The notes beneath the pieces are model-generated. The model was not told the origin of the DNA. It made no database searches and saw only the letters and a program-made list of their open reading frames with translations. DNA of 10,139 bases, from the NCBI GenBank assembly GCA_030428695.1, contig JAUIEM010000370.1:1-10139 (forward strand), given 5' to 3'. Below, piece by piece: positions 6,877-10,139 of this stretch (position 1 is its first letter; each line of letters starts with the position of its first letter). The translations under genes and the position numbers were made by a program. The stretch is from a bacterium. GTDB lineage: Bacteria; Planctomycetota; J058; JAJDCP01.

Positions 6877-7989
6877 GTGGTCGATGTGCTGATCGTCGAG
6901 GACGTCCACGTGACGAGGGAGCTCCTCGTCCATGTGATCGGGACCGAGCCGGGGCTGCGGGTCGTCGCCGCGGTCGGCAGCGGCGAGGCCGCGTTGATGT
7001 TCCTCCGCCGTCAGCGGCCGGACGTGGTGCTGATGGACATCCACCTGCCCGGCATCGACGGTCTCGAGACGACCCGCCGGATCATGACCCGTGCCCCGGT
7101 GCCGATCGTCATCTGCACGGCGAGCACCGCGTACTCCGAGCTCGACACCGTGATGCAGGCCCTCGAGGCGGGCGCGCTCACCGCGCTGAGGAAACCCCGC
7201 GGGCTCGAAGACCCCGACGCCGAGCGCGAGCTGGCGGCGCTCCTCGACACCCTCAAGCTGATGGCCGAGGTCCGGGTCGTCCACCGTGCCAACCGCGACG
7301 TGGTCCCCCCGACTCCCGCGCCGGTCGAGATCCCTCCCACGCTCACGCCGCGCCGCTTCGAAGTGCCAGCCCCCGGCATCGGCCCCGCGCGGCCGGGGAT
7401 GCAGCCGCCGGCGACAAGCGGTGGCGCTTCGCTGGTCGCGATCGGAGCCTCGACCGGGGGGCCTGGCGCGGTCGCCGCGCTCCTGCAGGGGTTGCCCCCG
7501 GAGTTTCCGCTCCCGATCCTGCTCGTCCAACACATCGCCGACGGCTTCACGTCCGGCCTCGTCGACTGGCTGGGGCGGGTCTCGGGGTTGCCCACCTCCC
7601 TGGCGCTGAATGGGGAGACGCCGCGGGCGGGCCGGGTCTACGTCGCACCGGACGACCACCACCTGCTGCTTGGCCCGAATGGCGAGCTGCGCACGACCCG
7701 GGATCGACCCTGGCGGGGGCTGCGGCCATCGGTCGAGCTCCTGTTCCGCTCGGTCGCCGAGCGCTGCGGCCGACGTGGCGTCGGCGTGCTCCTGACCGGG
7801 ATGGGAAGCGACGGGGCCGAAGGCCTGGCGCGGATGCGCGCACGGGGTGCCCTGACCTTCGCCCAGGATGAGGCGAGCTGCGTCGTCTTCGGCATGCCGG
7901 GGGAGGCGATCGCCAGGGGGGCCGCCCGCCACGTTCTGCCGCCCTCCGCGATCGCCAGCCACCTGGCGGGGCTCGGCGCAATGCGCTGA
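6877..7989 (+). CDS. cheB: CheB protein-glutamate methylesterase/deamidase (WspF-like)
   Basis: Response regulator enzyme of 370 residues that removes methyl groups from, and may deamidate, the MCP, giving negative feedback when phosphorylated by CheA. The N-terminal receiver has Glu8/Asp9 and phospho-acceptor Asp54 in VVLMDIHLP, with the TAST and LRKP segments completing the site. A Pro-rich linker (about 137-182) follows. The esterase domain holds the catalytic triad Ser192 (IGASTGGP), His219 (VQHI) and Asp312 (TGMGSDG), with spacing close to that of E. coli CheB. The start is GTG 6877, with AGCGGGA (6864-6870) six bases upstream; an ATG overlapping the cheA stop (6855) is in another frame. 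This is the last gene of the forward operon and it ends 16 bp from the convergent kinase gene. All expected active-site residues are present. Confidence 0.98.
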   Translation: MVDVLIVEDVHVTRELLVHVIGTEPGLRVVAAVGSGEAALMFLRRQRPDVVLMDIHLPGIDGLETTRRIMTRAPVPIVICTASTAYSELDTVMQALEAGALTALRKPRGLEDPDAERELAALLDTLKLMAEVRVVHRANRDVVPPTPAPVEIPPTLTPRRFEVPAPGIGPARPGMQPPATSGGASLVAIGASTGGPGAVAALLQGLPPEFPLPILLVQHIADGFTSGLVDWLGRVSGLPTSLALNGETPRAGRVYVAPDDHHLLLGPNGELRTTRDRPWRGLRPSVELLFRSVAERCGRRGVGVLLTGMGSDGAEGLARMRARGALTFAQDEASCVVFGMPGEAIARGAARHVLPPSAIASHLAGLGAMR

Positions 7990-7991
7990 GC
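7971..7991 (+). terminator. Strong hairpin over the cheB stop codon, possible terminator
   Basis: GCTCGGCGC (7971-7979) pairs with GCGCTGAGC (7983-7991) around a three-base AAT loop: nine pairs including one G-U. The cheB stop TGA (7987-7989) lies in the right arm. In the cheB transcript this would be very stable. No T-run follows, so it is not a classical intrinsic terminator. On the opposite strand the G-U pair becomes an A-C mismatch, so the structure favours the cheB mRNA. Confidence 0.35.
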
Positions 7992-8005
7992 GAGCAGCCT
8001 CGACC

Positions 8006-10139
8006 TCAGCCGAGGGGCCAGCTGACGTGGACGACCGTCCCCCGCCGGCCATCGGAGCGCACACCGACCGCGCCGCGCCGGACGTCGATGACGCGCTTGA
8101 CGTAGGCCAGCCCCATCCCGGCTCCGCGGGTCGAGCGCAGGCCCTGGAAGGGCAAGAAGATGCGGGTGTGTACCGCCGGCGGCACGCCGGGCCCATCGTC
8201 CTCGACCTCCAGATGCAGGATGTCTTGCTCGAGGCCTCCGCGGACGACGAGCTCGCCCTGCTCTTCGTCGTGATGCTCGACCGCGTTCGCGATCAGCTCG
8301 AACAGCACCTGTCGCAGCAGCGCGCGCTCGGTGAGCACCTCCGGCAACGCGCCCTCCCGCCGTAGGCTGTACGCTCTACCCCGCACGACCTCCTCGAAGA
8401 CCTCGACGACGAGCGCGTCCGTGTCGACCAGGGCCCTCGGCAGGGTCTTTGTCCCGATCCTCGCGTAGGCGAGCAGACCATCGACCATCTCATCGAGGCG
8501 GGCGAGCCTGTCGGTCAGCAGGCGGAGGTACTTCTCGATCTCCGGGCCGCGCTCGCCGAGATCCTCCTCGATAAAGCCCAGCAGCTGACGCGCTCCGCGC
8601 AGCGGGGCCCGCAGGTCGTGGGAGATCAATGAGGCGAGCGCGAGCACCTCTTCGTCCCCCGACCGCCGTGGAGGCCCGGCTGGCACCTCCCGCTCGTCTC
8701 TCTCCGTCGTCGCGAGCGCGCGGGGAACGTCGGGGTTCCGCCCCATCGCACGGAACAGCACGGGGGGCTCGATCGGCTTGAGCAAGACCCGGAAGCGCCC
8801 GCTGGCGATGAGGGCGCGTCCCTCGGCATCGATCGCGCCGCCGGTCAACACGAGCACCCGCGGACAGAGCGCCGGCCGGGTCTCGGCGAGCTCATCGAGG
8901 AAGGGCACGCTCGATCCGTCGGGCAGTGTCAGGTCGCACAGCACAAAACGCAGATCGTCGCAACGCTCGACCGCCTCCCGTGCCTCCGCCAGTGTCGCGA
9001 CCGCGGTCGCGGCGAAGCCGGCGGCGCCGACGACCCGCTCGGTCGCGACCCGGGCGATCGGGTCATCCTCGACGATCAGCACCCTGCCGCCGGGCTCGGC
9101 GTCCGCCCCCAGCGACGGCGCGGCCTCTGCCTCGGCCCGTTTCCCGGCCAGCACCGTGCCGATCGCGTCGCGCAGATCGCCCGCGGCGACAGGCTTCCAC
9201 AGCACCGGGTAGCGATCGCGTTGCTCGGTCCGTGCCGTCTCGTCGATGTATCCAGAGGTGAGGACCACCGGCGCCTGCGGAGCGCGGCGCGCGGCCTGGG
9301 CGGCGACCTCGTAGCCGCTGCACCCCGGCATCACGATGTCCGAGAAGACCAGATCGATGCTCGCGCCGAGCTCTTCGAGCTGGGCGATCGCCTCGTTTCC
9401 GTCGGCGGCGAGGCTGACACGGTAGCCGGCAGCCCGCAGCGTCCGGGCGACGCCCATCCGCAGCGCAGGCTCGTCCTCGACGACCAGAATGTGCTCGCCG
9501 TGCCCGCTTCGCACGACCGCCGACGACGGTTTCGTGGGGACCGCGACCGACATGTCCGCCGCGGGCAGCTCGATGCTGAAGGTCGAGCCCCGGCCTGGCG
9601 CGCTGTCGACGCGGATCGAGCCGCCGGCATGCTCGATGATGCCGAGACTGGTCGCCAGCCCGAGGCCGGTACCCGTCGAGCCCTTGGTCGAGAAGAAGGG
9701 CTCGAACAGATGCTCGACGACCTCAGGCCCCATGCCGACCCCGGTGTCGCGGACCTCGAGCCGCGCCCAGCGCGCGCCGTCGGGTCCCGTGGTGGGGCCG
9801 AGGAGGCGCAGCGTCAGGCGCCCTCCGTCAGGCATCGCGTCGCGCGCATTGACCGCGAGATTGATCACCACCTGATCGAACTGCACGGGGTCGATCTCGA
9901 CGACGAGCGGCTGGGGAGCGAGCTCGATCCTGAGGTCGATGTGCTCGCCGAGGGTCCCGCGCAGCAGCTTGCGGAGATCGTCGAGGCCGCGGTTGAGATC
10001 GACCGGCCGTGCCTGGGCGGGCTGCTGCCTCGACAGCGACAGCAGCCGACGCGTCATCCCGACACCCCGACGCGCCGAGGCGAGGATCTCGCCCCAGCCG
10101 GCCCAGGGCTGGGCCGGCAGGCCGCGCACCTTGGCGACG
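8006..10139 (-). CDS. Hybrid histidine kinase with two transmitter modules (5' part missing)
   Basis: Partial gene; the frame stays open through the right edge, so the true start lies outside. Residues here count from an internal GTG at 10129. Visible order: end of a first HisKA helix region (LLSLSRQQ, 29-36); HATPase 1 with N box NLAVNARDA (90-98), G1 DTGVGM (128-133), FEPFFSTK (142-149) and GTGLGLA (153-159); receiver 1 (about 212-328) with Asp264, Thr291 and Lys312; an Ala/Glu-rich hinge; receiver 2 (about 348-460) with Asp399, Thr429 and Lys451; HisKA 2 with His504 in SHDLRAPL; HATPase 2 with LIANAVEHH (612-620), DDGPG (644-648) and GAGMGLA (669-675). The second transmitter resembles the phytochrome-type kinase family (NAxxHH, closing WPLG). 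The phospho-histidine of the first module and any sensor domain are off the window. Both receivers and the second kinase keep all key residues. Its partner is unknown; it converges on cheB. Confidence 0.93.
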   Translation of the reverse strand, partial: VAKVRGLPAQPWAGWGEILASARRGVGMTRRLLSLSRQQPAQARPVDLNRGLDDLRKLLRGTLGEHIDLRIELAPQPLVVEIDPVQFDQVVINLAVNARDAMPDGGRLTLRLLGPTTGPDGARWARLEVRDTGVGMGPEVVEHLFEPFFSTKGSTGTGLGLATSLGIIEHAGGSIRVDSAPGRGSTFSIELPAADMSVAVPTKPSSAVVRSGHGEHILVVEDEPALRMGVARTLRAAGYRVSLAADGNEAIAQLEELGASIDLVFSDIVMPGCSGYEVAAQAARRAPQAPVVLTSGYIDETARTEQRDRYPVLWKPVAAGDLRDAIGTVLAGKRAEAEAAPSLGADAEPGGRVLIVEDDPIARVATERVVGAAGFAATAVATLAEAREAVERCDDLRFVLCDLTLPDGSSVPFLDELAETRPALCPRVLVLTGGAIDAEGRALIASGRFRVLLKPIEPPVLFRAMGRNPDVPRALATTERDEREVPAGPPRRSGDEEVLALASLISHDLRAPLRGARQLLGFIEEDLGERGPEIEKYLRLLTDRLARLDEMVDGLLAYARIGTKTLPRALVDTDALVVEVFEEVVRGRAYSLRREGALPEVLTERALLRQVLFELIANAVEHHDEEQGELVVRGGLEQDILHLEVEDDGPGVPPAVHTRIFLPFQGLRSTRGAGMGLAYVKRVIDVRRGAVGVRSDGRRGTVVHVSWPLG
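10097..10118. repeat. Perfect 10-bp-arm inverted repeat inside the kinase gene
   Basis: GCCGGCCCAG (10097-10106) and CTGGGCCGGC (10109-10118) are exact inverted copies separated by two bases. A competing pairing uses CCCAGCC (10093-10099) with GGCTGGG (10107-10113). The site lies in coding sequence for LPAQPWAGW, between the first HisKA helices and HATPase 1. A two-base loop is too tight for RNA, so the outer pairing would open to a larger loop. Any role is unknown. Confidence 0.7.

Noticed and set aside
6855..7871. ATG overlapping the cheA stop (ATGA) that opens a 338-codon frame
   Set aside because: The arrangement looks like translational coupling, but the product is Arg/Pro-rich nonsense. 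CheB is read in another frame from GTG 6877 with a good Shine-Dalgarno.
7998..8015. Second small hairpin (CCTCG...CGAGG) at the convergent junction
   Set aside because: Only five pairs with an eight-base loop and no T-run, overlapping the end of the kinase gene; expected by chance at this GC content.
6544..8196. Long open frame on the minus strand opposite the cheA end and cheB (about 550 codons)
   Set aside because: Antisense shadow of cheB and the CheA receiver; no recognisable domain, and it would overlap two certain genes.
8006..8700. The second kinase module as a degenerate pseudo-kinase
   Set aside because: His504, the N box, the G1 DxGxG and the G2 glycine motif are all present, so it should bind ATP and may autophosphorylate.
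8778..9212. Plus-strand open frame opposite the hybrid kinase
   Set aside because: Ser/Arg/Pro-rich shadow of the minus-strand receiver 2 region, with no domain.
10129..10129. GTG at 10129 (minus strand) as the true start of the hybrid kinase
   Set aside because: It would begin in the middle of the first HisKA region without its histidine, and the frame continues open to the window edge; the gene is truncated by the window.

Overview
The window is very GC-rich (about 70% by eye) with strong G/C preference at third codon positions and tightly packed genes. This fits a high-GC Gram-negative bacterium rich in signal transduction. A Myxococcota or other deltaproteobacterial-type lineage is my best guess, from gene content and composition only.

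Layout: positions 74-7989 hold six co-directional genes that form one chemosensory operon: cheW, cheR with TPRs, a second cheW, a CHASE3-type methyl-accepting chemotaxis protein (MCP), a hybrid cheA with a C-terminal receiver (REC) domain, and cheB. The junctions are -17, +1, +10, +23 and +18 bp. A short AT-richer segment (about 38-80) at the left edge holds a 6-bp-arm dyad and a possible sigma70-like promoter. A stable 9-bp hairpin sits over the cheB stop codon.

Positions 8006-10139, on the minus strand and convergent with cheB (16-bp gap), hold the C-terminal part of a large hybrid histidine kinase whose 5' end is outside the window. Its visible order is HATPase, REC, REC, HisKA, HATPase, so it carries two transmitter modules.

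How the parts should work together: the MCP senses through its CHASE3 domain and controls CheA autophosphorylation through the two CheW adaptors. CheR-TPR methylates and CheB demethylates the MCP for adaptation. Phosphate moves from the CheA HPt histidine to the fused REC, to CheB, and to an output not found here. The gene content matches the Wsp-like 'alternative cellular function' class, not flagellar chemotaxis: two CheWs, a CheR with TPRs, a CheA-REC and no cheY, cheZ, cheC or cheD. However, no WspR-like diguanylate cyclase is present and the MCP gene lies between cheW2 and cheA. Output is therefore open. The neighbouring double kinase is a candidate partner, but the link is only positional.

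No RNA gene, CRISPR array or insertion sequence was seen, and no stretch over 300 bases lacks a gene.
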